33,069 nucleotides of DNA from a bacterium (lineage in GTDB: Bacteria > Verrucomicrobiota > Kiritimatiellia > CAIKKV01 > CAITUY01). The stretch lies in assembly GCA_037128595.1 (NCBI GenBank), contig JBAXWB010000044.1, positions 1 through 33,069 on the forward strand, in the 5' to 3' direction. The position numbers and the translations under genes are program-made. The notes beneath the pieces were generated by a model, which was not told the DNA's origin, did no database searches, and saw only the letters and a program-made list of their open reading frames with translations. Positions 15,455-22,948 of the stretch are shown one piece after another. Positions within the stretch are counted from its first letter, which is position 1. Each line of letters opens with the position of its first letter.

Positions 15455-18400
15455 ATGTTGAGAAAATCCTCAAAATCCGCTGTCAGCACTTGGTTAACTG
15501 CAGCCATTTGCATGCTTTTCATAGTTGCGTTCGGGGTCTATCTCACTGCCGAAAAGCGTGTTAATCGAACGAACGAACAGCGGATTACCTCCTTTGAACT
15601 TAGTGATGAACTGAGGCAGTCATCAGATGATTTGACCCGGATGGTGCGTACCTACGTTGCTACAGGGGATCCAATATACAAACAGCGTTATCTGGAAATT
15701 CTGGCGATACGTGATGGCCAATCGCCGCGTCCAATCAACTACAAAAATGTCTATTGGGATTTGGTTCTCGCCGATGGGGCTCGGCCGCGTTCGTTTGGGC
15801 AAGCGATTTCAATGCTGGAATTGATGCGGCAGGCCGGATTTACTGCCGAGGAATTCAAGCACCTCCAGTCCGCCAAGGCCGCTTCAGATTGGCTCACCGG
15901 CACCGAACTCAAGGCCATGGCACTCGCCGAATCCACGACACCGCCAACAGACGCTAATCGCAATACGGCGCGACAGAGGCTTTATGGCGCTGACTATCAC
16001 CAAGCCAAGCGCGACATCATGCAACAGATCGGTGAATTTATCGATCTGGTAGATCAGCGGACGCTCGCTACGGTTGATGATGCCAAGCTCAAGCTAGGGC
16101 GCACACGGTTGGGGTTTATCGTCCTCGGGGTTGCATTGGTTTTCATGCTGGCGCGTACACTGTACCTGATCAAAGCCGAAATGAATGAGAAGGAACAAGG
16201 CGAAACATTGCTGAAGAGTTCCGAGGTCGCCCTGCGCAAGAGTGAACAGCGCTTTCGCCAGATGTTCGAGAACAACGCGGCAGTCCTGTTGCTGATCGAG
16301 CCGGATTCCGGCGCCATCGTCGACGCCAACCCCGCCGCGGCCAGCTTCTATGGCTACCGCGTCGAGCAACTGCGGGCCATGCGCCTTGACCAGATCAATA
16401 CATTGACGCCATCGGAAATCGCGGCGGAGATGGCCCGCGCTGTGCAGCAGGAACGCGATTTCTTCATCTTTATGCACCGTCTGGCCAGTGGCGACATCCG
16501 GACTGTCGAAGTTCGCTCGACGCCGATCCACGTCAATGAGCAGACCTTGCTTTTCTCCATTGTCAGCGACGTCACGGACCTTCATAGAGCGCAGCAAGTA
16601 CTCCTGAAGAACGAGCGGCTGCTGCGTGAATCGCAGAAGGCCGCCCGGATCGGAAGCTACATCAATACGCTTGAAGCGGGAACGTTTGAGGGCACAAGCG
16701 TCCTTGATGAAATCTTCGGAATCACCAAAGCCTACCCGCACACCAATGAAGGCTGGGTGAAGTTCATGCATCCGGATTTCATGCAAGCGATGCGCGAGGC
16801 GCTTTTGGACTCGATCAACAACAAGAAACCGTTTGACGCCGAATACAAGATCATTCGGCCAAGCGATGGGGCCGAGCGCTGGATGCATGGTCTCGGACAA
16901 ATCACCTATGACGACAAGGGCAAAGCGATCAGCCTGATCGGGACAGTTCAGGATATCACCGAGCGCAAGCGGGCAGAGGAAGATCTCAAACGGCAGGCGG
17001 CCCTGATTAATTCCATGCTGGATTCAGATCCTGACATGGTCTTTTTCAAGAATACCGAGGGGGTTTACCTGGGCTGCAACCCCGCCTTCGCCGAGTTCGT
17101 GGGGCGGCCAAAGAACGAGATTGTCGGAAAAACCGACTACGATATTTTCGACAAGCAGGTTGCCGATTCGTTCCGGGAAAATGACCATCAGATGCTGGCG
17201 GAGCACAAGCCCCGGCACAACGAGGAATGGGTCACCTATCCCGATGGCCGGAAAGCATTGCTGGACACCCTCAAGACGCACTATTGGGGCCAGAACGGAG
17301 AACTCATCGGCGTGCTCGGCATCAGCCGCGATATCACTGAGCGCAAGCAGGCGGAAGAGTTGCAGGTCAAACTCCAGGATCAGTTGAATCAGGCCCAGAA
17401 GATGGAATCAGTGGGCCGCCTGGCCGGGGGCGTGGCGCACGACTTCAACAACCTGCTCATGTGTACCATGGGATACGCCCAACTGTGCCTGGACACTCTT
17501 CCCGGGGATCACCCCGTCCGCGGCTACCTGAACGCGATCGTCTCAACTTCACAGCGCTCGGCCGATCTCACCCGGCAATTGCTGGCCTTCGCCCGCAAGC
17601 AGACCATTGCGCCCAAGGTCCTGGACCTGAACAACGCCATGGCAGGCATGCTCAAACTGCTGTGCCGCCTGATCGGCGAGGATATCAACCTGGTCTTGAT
17701 GCCGGGCGCGGGGTTGTGGCCGGTTAAGCTTGACCCCTCTCAGATTGACCAGATCCTGGCGAACCTGTGCGTCAACGCCCGGGACGCCATCGCCGGAGTC
17801 GGTAAAATCACCCTCGCGACCGTCAATGTCACGATCGATCAAGACTTCTGCGTCAATCATGCCGGGTTTGTTCCCGGCGCGTATGTGCTGCTGACGGTTA
17901 GCGACGATGGCTGCGGGATGGATAAGGCCGTCCTCGCAAACATCTTCGAGCCGTTCTTCACCACCAAGGACGTCGACAAGGGGACCGGTCTTGGATTGGC
18001 TACGGTATACGGCATCGTCAAACAGAACGATGGGTTCATCTATGTCGATAGCGAACCGGGCAAAGGCACAACCTTCAGGATCTACCTGCCGCGCTTCTCA
18101 GGGGATGGCCCGAAAACGGCTACCGCGAGCACTGGGGAAGTGCCCCGCAGTCGCGGAGAGACAGTACTCCTGGTGGAGGACGAAAAATCGCTTCGCGAGA
18201 CGTGCGGGTTGTTTCTGGAAGCTCTCGGATACAAGGTTCTGGTGGCGGACACGCCGGCAGCCGCTCTGGGCATGGCGGCTCAACACAAGGACGACATCCA
18301 TCTATTGGTCACCGATGTAATCATGCCCGGTATGAACGGGCGGGAAATGTCCGAACGACTCCTGGCGAACCGACCGAACCTGAAAGTCCTATTCATGTCC

Positions 18401-18517
18401 GGCTACACGGCCGATGTGATCTTGAACCAGAAAGTGCCGTACGAAGGGCTGCACTTTATCCAGAAACCCTTTTCGCGCGACGACCTGGCCCGCAAGGTGC
18501 GTGAAGTGCTGGGATAA
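15455..18517 (+). CDS. Membrane-bound PAS hybrid histidine kinase
   Basis: This encodes 1020 residues. TM1 is at about 12-31 and TM2 at about 217-237. They enclose a periplasmic helical sensor (about 35-210) with a distinctive YVATGDPIYKQRYLEIL and YWDLV...LMRQAGFT pattern shared by many sensor kinases. Three PAS domains (about 262-378, 385-505, 512-632) precede His662 in GGVAHDFNNLLM. Then come an ATPase domain (NLCVNARDA, DDGCGMD, GTGLGLA) and a C-terminal receiver with Asp954 and Lys1004. All catalytic boxes are intact. PAS3 is nearly identical to PAS2 of the 528-residue kinase. The core resembles the 866-residue hybrid kinase, so these are paralogues. It should sense an envelope or external cue; its receiver may pass phosphate to a phosphotransfer or single-domain regulator. 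Confidence 0.93.
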   Translation: MLRKSSKSAVSTWLTAAICMLFIVAFGVYLTAEKRVNRTNEQRITSFELSDELRQSSDDLTRMVRTYVATGDPIYKQRYLEILAIRDGQSPRPINYKNVYWDLVLADGARPRSFGQAISMLELMRQAGFTAEEFKHLQSAKAASDWLTGTELKAMALAESTTPPTDANRNTARQRLYGADYHQAKRDIMQQIGEFIDLVDQRTLATVDDAKLKLGRTRLGFIVLGVALVFMLARTLYLIKAEMNEKEQGETLLKSSEVALRKSEQRFRQMFENNAAVLLLIEPDSGAIVDANPAAASFYGYRVEQLRAMRLDQINTLTPSEIAAEMARAVQQERDFFIFMHRLASGDIRTVEVRSTPIHVNEQTLLFSIVSDVTDLHRAQQVLLKNERLLRESQKAARIGSYINTLEAGTFEGTSVLDEIFGITKAYPHTNEGWVKFMHPDFMQAMREALLDSINNKKPFDAEYKIIRPSDGAERWMHGLGQITYDDKGKAISLIGTVQDITERKRAEEDLKRQAALINSMLDSDPDMVFFKNTEGVYLGCNPAFAEFVGRPKNEIVGKTDYDIFDKQVADSFRENDHQMLAEHKPRHNEEWVTYPDGRKALLDTLKTHYWGQNGELIGVLGISRDITERKQAEELQVKLQDQLNQAQKMESVGRLAGGVAHDFNNLLMCTMGYAQLCLDTLPGDHPVRGYLNAIVSTSQRSADLTRQLLAFARKQTIAPKVLDLNNAMAGMLKLLCRLIGEDINLVLMPGAGLWPVKLDPSQIDQILANLCVNARDAIAGVGKITLATVNVTIDQDFCVNHAGFVPGAYVLLTVSDDGCGMDKAVLANIFEPFFTTKDVDKGTGLGLATVYGIVKQNDGFIYVDSEPGKGTTFRIYLPRFSGDGPKTATASTGEVPRSRGETVLLVEDEKSLRETCGLFLEALGYKVLVADTPAAALGMAAQHKDDIHLLVTDVIMPGMNGREMSERLLANRPNLKVLFMSGYTADVILNQKVPYEGLHFIQKPFSRDDLARKVREVLG

Positions 18518-18556
18518 GCCGGGGCGGGCGGTTGAATTCAAAGCGACAAAGCACCC

Positions 18557-20521
18557 TCAGAAGGCGTTTTGCGGGCAACAAGGCTGGTCTGGAATCCGAA
18601 GCGTGAAAACAGCTCCTTGTCCCGGCTGACTTTTCACGTCAAAAGCGCCGCCGGAGAGAATCAGTCGCTGCTTAATGCTGTGCAGTCCAAAAGCGTTTCT
18701 GGAATCGCCCGTATTAAGCGCCGCTTCAGGATTAAACCCGACGCCTTCATCCGAGACAGTCACCTCTACCCAGTCGGGATGCGGGCGAGTCAGGGCCACA
18801 CAGGCCGTCAGGACGCCTGAATGCTTGACCACATTCAGGAGCAGCTCACGCACGGCATGAAAGGCCAGCACCCGGGCGGTCTCGGATGACGGCTCCGCCT
18901 CAGGCAGCGCCTCCACGGTGACCTGAAGGCGGTGATCTTCGAGCTTCTTCTGGCACAACCATTTCAAGCCACTGACAAGTCCCTGCTGGAGAATGGCCGG
19001 ACTGAGGTCACTCGTCAGAGACCGTGAAACGGCCAGTACTTGTTTCAGCAATTCCGATGCGCGCTTGAGATCCGCCAATGCGGACCCCCGCGTGCCCGGG
19101 TCCGCGGATAATCCGCTTTCGACGAAGAACCTGGCCCCAATCACCAACTGCTGAAGGTCATCATGCAAAATGTGGGCCAGTCGTTTCCGCTCATTATCCT
19201 CCGAGCAAACCAAGGCGGCGGCCAGCGCCTGGGTTTGCTCTGCCAAACGGGCCAGTTCTTTCACGTGCTTGACCCGCTCTTCTTCGAACTGCTTCCGTTC
19301 AGTAATGTCTACCATCACTCCCTGCAGAACAAAGGCCCGTCCGTCGTTGTCGCGGATAATCCGGCCCGAATCATGGAACCACACCACCTGCCCATCGCTA
19401 GAAAGCATGCGGTATTCGATATCAAGCGGCGCACCGGATCGATGACACTCGGCGACCTGCCGCATCACCTGATCACGATCAGCAGGATGCAGGTGGGTAT
19501 GCCAGATGTCCGGGCTCTCAACGCATTGGCTTGCCTGCAGCCCTAGAATGGACTCGATCTGGGGGCTGATGTAAAGGGTCGTAAAGGTTTCGTCGACTGC
19601 CTCGGTATAGACAATAGCGGGAATCTGCTCCACAATCGCGCGGGTTTTCGATTCGCTTTCGTTACACGCCTTGATCTGGTCGTTAAGCTTCTGCCGCATC
19701 GATTCCATTGATCGCGCAAGGGTCTGGAGTTCAAATATCCCTGCGGGAACTAATGCCGTCTCCAGATCACCCTCGGTGATGCGGTGGACATCGCGGGTGA
19801 ATTGTTCAATGGGTGCGGCGAGGGACCTCGCCAAGAGCCAGCTCAAGCTGATCGCCAGCATTACAATCGCAAGACTGATTGCACTCGACACCAAAAGGGT
19901 ATGCCGCACCATGTCGTCCAGTTTGCCAAGCTGGATGCTGGCTCCGAAAATGTGGACGCGTCCAAGTTCATCCCGTTCAGGAATCAGCACCATACGTCCT
20001 TCACCCCATTTATTATGGAACGTGGAATAAACGGGTTTCATCGAACTGAGCGCCGGGGCAAATGACGCGGGATCCGTATGCGCTTCCAGAAACTTCGCAC
20101 AATCAGACGAGGGATTATTCAGATCCGAGTGCGTGGCGGAAGTAAATTCAACCTGCCCATCCTGCAACACCACGCTCCAAATGTATTGAATTCCCAATTT
20201 CCGACACAACGCGTCATTATCAGCCACAATCCGGGAATACCCCTCAATTTGGGGCCAGTCCTTCCCGGGGAGGTGGTTGCAGTATTGCCGCATGAAATTG
20301 GCGCGGGCACACTCGGCCGCCGTGAAGAGCTTGCTGTCAGCCGCCCCGATGATCGCATTCTTGCGGACCGTCAGCAAGATCACCGTATAGGTAACGGCGC
20401 AAGTCAGAATGAGCAGGACCATCACCCCGAAGAGTCTATGTTGCAAAGAGTGCCGGTTCATGGGCAAGCGCCCGAGTATCTTTAGGAATTTGCAAATCGT
20501 CGTCAGAAACATTCGATGCAT
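18557..20521 (-). CDS. NarX/DegS-type membrane histidine kinase with PAS
   Basis: I start at the ATG at 20521 (654 residues), preceded by AGGAG at four bases; an ATG at 20545 with AAGG is the alternative. TM1 is at about 30-52 and TM2 at about 207-229, around a 150-residue extracytoplasmic sensor. A HAMP segment (PIEQFTRDVHRITEGDLE) and a PAS domain (about 292-410) follow. The HisKA_3 H-box has His453 in ERKRLAHILHDDLQQL. The ATPase domain (AVRELLLNVVKHSG, SDEGVGF, FGLHSIKQRL) is of the NarX type. Such kinases phosphorylate NarL-type regulators, and one lies at 22220-22891, the likely partner. The 3' end converges on the hybrid kinase gene. The periplasmic ligand is unknown. Confidence 0.9.
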   Translation of the reverse strand: MHRMFLTTICKFLKILGRLPMNRHSLQHRLFGVMVLLILTCAVTYTVILLTVRKNAIIGAADSKLFTAAECARANFMRQYCNHLPGKDWPQIEGYSRIVADNDALCRKLGIQYIWSVVLQDGQVEFTSATHSDLNNPSSDCAKFLEAHTDPASFAPALSSMKPVYSTFHNKWGEGRMVLIPERDELGRVHIFGASIQLGKLDDMVRHTLLVSSAISLAIVMLAISLSWLLARSLAAPIEQFTRDVHRITEGDLETALVPAGIFELQTLARSMESMRQKLNDQIKACNESESKTRAIVEQIPAIVYTEAVDETFTTLYISPQIESILGLQASQCVESPDIWHTHLHPADRDQVMRQVAECHRSGAPLDIEYRMLSSDGQVVWFHDSGRIIRDNDGRAFVLQGVMVDITERKQFEEERVKHVKELARLAEQTQALAAALVCSEDNERKRLAHILHDDLQQLVIGARFFVESGLSADPGTRGSALADLKRASELLKQVLAVSRSLTSDLSPAILQQGLVSGLKWLCQKKLEDHRLQVTVEALPEAEPSSETARVLAFHAVRELLLNVVKHSGVLTACVALTRPHPDWVEVTVSDEGVGFNPEAALNTGDSRNAFGLHSIKQRLILSGGAFDVKSQPGQGAVFTLRIPDQPCCPQNAF

Positions 20522-20689
20522 ATCACTCCTGCATACATGCTTCATAATTCCTTCAAACTTTGCACGCATCATGAATGCATATGCCCCCGGCGGCAAGAAC
20601 CAAATCAGGCCGCGAAACAGGAGGGTTGCCTGAACTCACGGATAGTGGTACATATAAAGTGCCTATTGATTATGAACTGGGGGTGATGT

Positions 20690-21010
20690 ATGACCGTGTC
20701 AATACATAGTTCTGAATATAAAAGAGTTCTCGCGAAACTTATTGAGATGCGCAAAGCTGCGGGCATGACGCAACGGGATCTCGCCAAAATACTGGACAGG
20801 GAGAATTCTTTTGTCTGGCGGATTGAAACCGGCAAGAGGCGACTTGATGTGGTTGAATTTTACTGGGTATGCCGGGCCCTCCGGAGGGATGCGGTAGCCG
20901 TCTATCGGGAAATATTCGAAGAGATTACCTCTTCGCCAGGGATCGTATTGTCAAGGCCGAAACGGGAGAAAACGGCCGATTCCCGCTCGATTCCCCGCAG
21001 AAAGCAGTAA
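20690..21010 (+). CDS. XRE-family helix-turn-helix regulator
   Basis: This encodes 106 residues. The helix-turn-helix spans about 12-65: LAKLIEMRKAAGMTQRDLAK, then ILDRENSFVWRIETGKRRLD, a typical phage-repressor-like (Cro/C1) fold. A basic tail (RPKREKTADSRSIPRRKQ) follows. GGGGG lies nine bases upstream. It converges with a second XRE gene, leaving four bases between stops; the two share the FVxRxExGxRLD signature. It is divergently placed to the NarX-type kinase (169 bp apart) and may regulate it. DNA binding is well supported; targets are unknown. Confidence 0.85.
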   Translation: MTVSIHSSEYKRVLAKLIEMRKAAGMTQRDLAKILDRENSFVWRIETGKRRLDVVEFYWVCRALRRDAVAVYREIFEEITSSPGIVLSRPKREKTADSRSIPRRKQ

Positions 21011-21014
21011 TTCG

Positions 21015-21254
21015 TCACGATTCCCCTTCCCTGTCCGTGATGCACAAGGCGATCACTTCAGCGGGCTTTGCCTTAAGCGCTAAAGCAATATTCGTGAACT
21101 GGATAAAATCCAACCTCTGCCCGGACTCGTATCGCCCGACAAAGGCTTTATCCCGCTCTATCAAAGCGGCCATTTGCGCCTTCGAAAGCCCTGCCTGCTC
21201 CCTTTTCATCTTTAGCCATTCACCGATTTTTTGATGTTGCTTGATATTATCCAT
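21015..21254 (-). CDS. Small XRE-family helix-turn-helix regulator
   Basis: These 79 residues are almost entirely one helix-turn-helix: IGEWLKMKREQAGLSKAQMA, then ALIERDKAFVGRYESGQRLD. GGAG lies five bases before the ATG. It is 27 bp downstream of a small interrupted frame at 21282-21491 and probably shares its transcript. Such short XRE proteins often act as antitoxins or autoregulators. No toxin gene is evident beside it, so I call only the DNA-binding domain. Confidence 0.85.
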   Translation of the reverse strand: MDNIKQHQKIGEWLKMKREQAGLSKAQMAALIERDKAFVGRYESGQRLDFIQFTNIALALKAKPAEVIALCITDREGES

Positions 21255-21281
21255 ACGCGCTCCAATTTCCAGTTATCGGGC

Positions 21282-21491
21282 TCACGTCAATTCTTTCCCA
21301 TTGCCCGCGAGGCCCTTTTCGAGAGCGGACTTCGCCTTCACGTAGGCATCGTGGGCGGCGGATCGGTCGCCGTAGCTGGCGCTCATGAATTCGAGGCGGG
21401 CGGCCCGGCAGGATGACTTCAGTTCATCAAGACGTTAGGCGTCCTGTACGCCCGCATCCGCTGCTGCTTTTTCCGATATTTTTTTTAGCAT
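21282..21491 (-). pseudogene. Small coding frame interrupted by an in-frame TAA
   Basis: From the ATG at 21491 the frame reads MLKKISEKAAADAGVQDA, a TAA stop at 21437-21435, then RLDELKSSCRAARLEFMSAS and YGDRSAAHDAYVKAKSAL to a TGA at 21284. Both sides look like one continuous alanine/lysine-rich helical protein of about 69 residues. No start codon follows the TAA closely; the next ATG would leave only 34 residues. Simple decay by one point mutation is most likely. Readthrough or a sequence error are alternatives. It heads the XRE operon. No family is recognised. Confidence 0.55.
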
Positions 21492-21523
21492 GATAAACGT
21501 GTTTGACCGCAATTTGAATCCAG

Positions 21524-21552
21524 ACGATAAGATATACCGAAGGCTTCGTCAA
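21524..21552 (-). promoter_or_regulatory. Possible sigma-70-type promoter
   Basis: On the minus strand TTGACG (21552-21547) is followed after 17 bases by TATCGT (21529-21524), 33 bases before the ATG at 21491. The -35 is good and the -10 is weak. It would drive the small interrupted frame and the XRE gene. Confidence 0.3.
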
Positions 21553-21628
21553 CTCGTTCTTCTGTATTGCAAAAACAGTAATCCGGAAGTGTTCGTTAAT
21601 GGCAGGCGCTCAGGCGGAAATGATCCCC

Positions 21629-21853
21629 TTATTCCTCATCCATGTTTTTCTGTTTTTCACTTATCACCAGGGACTGGATAAGAAATTTGATACCTCCGAT
21701 TGCGATTAAACACAAACCGGAGACAAAGCTGGCATGTGATAAAAATGAAGGAGGAAGCGCCAACAACAAAAGCAATAACCCGGATCCGATCAGCAACCCT
21801 GAGACCGCCCTTTTTCCGGAGTGGCTTTTCGACCAGTGTTTTTGCCCGCTCAT
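21629..21853 (-). CDS. Small two-helix membrane protein
   Basis: This encodes 74 residues. A basic start (MSGQKHWSKSHSGKR) is followed by two hydrophobic helices, about 17-34 (VSGLLIGSGLLLLLLALP) and about 42-62 (FVSGLCLIAIGGIKFLIQSL), and a charged tail (SEKQKNMDEE). AAAGGTGG lies about 13 bases upstream of the ATG. Its upstream region belongs to a repeated element that also lies upstream of the gene at 25443-25871. I recognise no family; an inner-membrane location is the only firm prediction. Confidence 0.6.
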   Translation of the reverse strand: MSGQKHWSKSHSGKRAVSGLLIGSGLLLLLLALPPSFLSHASFVSGLCLIAIGGIKFLIQSLVISEKQKNMDEE

Positions 21854-21854
21854 C

Positions 21855-21950
21855 CGATTATTGATACCACCTTTGCCCTCGTTTGTATGTCAGCCATGAT
21901 GCCTTTTTTTGCGTAAGAAACGCCTTACAGGAATTATCTTTGTAAGCCTG
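21855..21950. repeat. Dispersed non-coding element, copy A
   Basis: This sequence aligns over about 95 bp with 25922-26017. Shared blocks are ATTGATACCA, TTGTATGTCAGCCA and ACGCCTTACA, in the same order and spacing. It lies directly upstream of the small membrane gene on the minus strand. Confidence 0.65.
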
Positions 21951-22013
21951 CGTGTATTTCCTTTTTTACGGTTCCGTGTCTGTGGTATTTTTCCAGAATT
22001 CGGATGAAACACC

Positions 22014-22154
22014 ATGACTAAAGACGTGAAATTTCTATGTCCGCACTGCCTTCAAAAACTTTCGACGCCCATCCGCATGGGGGGGGCCAAAGTCCAATGT
22101 CCCGTCTGCCAGAATGTCATCAGTGTCCCCTTGATCAACATCCACAAGTCTTGA
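22014..22154 (+). CDS. 46-residue zinc-ribbon miniprotein
   Basis: The ATG at 22014 opens MTKDVKFLCPHCLQKLSTPI, then RMGGAKVQCPVCQNVISVP and a TGA at 22152. Two CPxC knuckles (CPHC at 9-12, CPVC at 29-32) spaced 16 residues apart form a classic zinc ribbon, as in short MJ0042-like modules. The protein is the ribbon and nothing else. The ribosome site is weak. It lies 65 bp before the NarL-type regulator in the same direction. Zinc binding is a firm prediction; its role (protein or nucleic acid contact) is unknown. Confidence 0.65.
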   Translation: MTKDVKFLCPHCLQKLSTPIRMGGAKVQCPVCQNVISVPLINIHKS

Positions 22155-22156
22155 CC

Positions 22157-22182
22157 CTGTGCCAGCTTGCACAGTTTCTTCT
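22157..22182 (+). terminator. Weak hairpin with T-rich tail
   Basis: CTGTGC (22157) and GCACAG (22169) can pair across a 6-base loop, followed by TTTCTTCT. It sits just after the zinc-ribbon stop codon and could partly end that transcript or attenuate the regulator gene downstream. The stem is short. Confidence 0.3.
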
Positions 22183-22214
22183 CGGTATCTCCGCGCTTCC
22201 GTGCTAAACTTAAA
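22171..22214 (+). repeat. Degenerate copy of the CTCCGTG terminal repeat
   Basis: The stretch containing TCTCCGCGCTTCCGTGCTAA is a diverged copy of the repeat at 28281-28320 (TCTCCGTGTCTCCGTGGTAA), including the flanking TTTCT and the A-rich end. It runs up to the start codon of the NarL-type gene and forms its leader. Confidence 0.5.
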
Positions 22215-22219
22215 AAAAT

Positions 22220-22891
22220 ATGAATACGGCGACAAAAAAAAGAATTCTGGTGGTGGACGACCATCCACTGACCCGCAAGGGATTATGCGACGCGATCGAA
22301 GCACAGGCGGATCTGATGGTGTGCGGCGAGGCCGAAGCCTGGCGCCAGGCGCTGAAACTGACTCAATCGCTACAACCCGATATCGTCCTGTTGGATCTCA
22401 ATTTGACGGATGGCAACGGCTGGGACCTGTTGCGGCAGTTAGAGGCTGAAGGGATTCACACACCGGTTCTCGTGGTGTCGGTCTGTGCCGAGGAGGTGTA
22501 CGCACCCCGCCTCCTGCAATCAGGCGCCAAGGGCTATCTGATGAAAGATACCCCCATCCCCAAGGTGCTGGAGGCCATCCGGAAAATTCTGGACGGGCAC
22601 ATCGCCGTCAGTGACACCATGGCTTCCCACCTGATCCAGACCGCCACGCAGAAGAGCGGAAAGGCCTACTCCGCCTCCGAACTCGATCAATTAAGCAACC
22701 GGGAGCTCCAGGTATTTGAATTGTTACGCCAAGGGAAGAGCAGCCGGGAAATTGCCGAGTGCATGGGCGTCAGCCAGAAGACCATCGGCACCTACAAGGC
22801 CCGGCTCATGGAAAAATGCGGAGTCCGGACCACCCCGGAACTGCTGGCCCGCATGCAAGTGCCCGCAGCCGAACCGCCTGCCTGTGGATAA
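22220..22891 (+). CDS. NarL/FixJ-family response regulator
   Basis: This encodes 223 residues. The receiver (about 8-125) has the acidic pair VVDDH, acceptor Asp59 (VLLDLNLTDG) and Lys109 (GYLMKD). The LuxR-type helix-turn-helix is at about 155-212 (LSNRELQVFELLRQGKSSRE, then IAECMGVSQKTIGTYKARL). All marker residues are present. The expected kinase is the NarX-type protein at 18557-20521. There is no Shine-Dalgarno; the leader is A-rich and derived from a repeat. A fragment of a paralogue survives at 4505-4553, showing that this gene family has been copied locally. Confidence 0.93.
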   Translation: MNTATKKRILVVDDHPLTRKGLCDAIEAQADLMVCGEAEAWRQALKLTQSLQPDIVLLDLNLTDGNGWDLLRQLEAEGIHTPVLVVSVCAEEVYAPRLLQSGAKGYLMKDTPIPKVLEAIRKILDGHIAVSDTMASHLIQTATQKSGKAYSASELDQLSNRELQVFELLRQGKSSREIAECMGVSQKTIGTYKARLMEKCGVRTTPELLARMQVPAAEPPACG

Positions 22892-22948
22892 CCACATCTC
22901 GAAAAAGATTCACCACCCGCTTCGCTCGAGGTAGTAGACACAGAGCAT

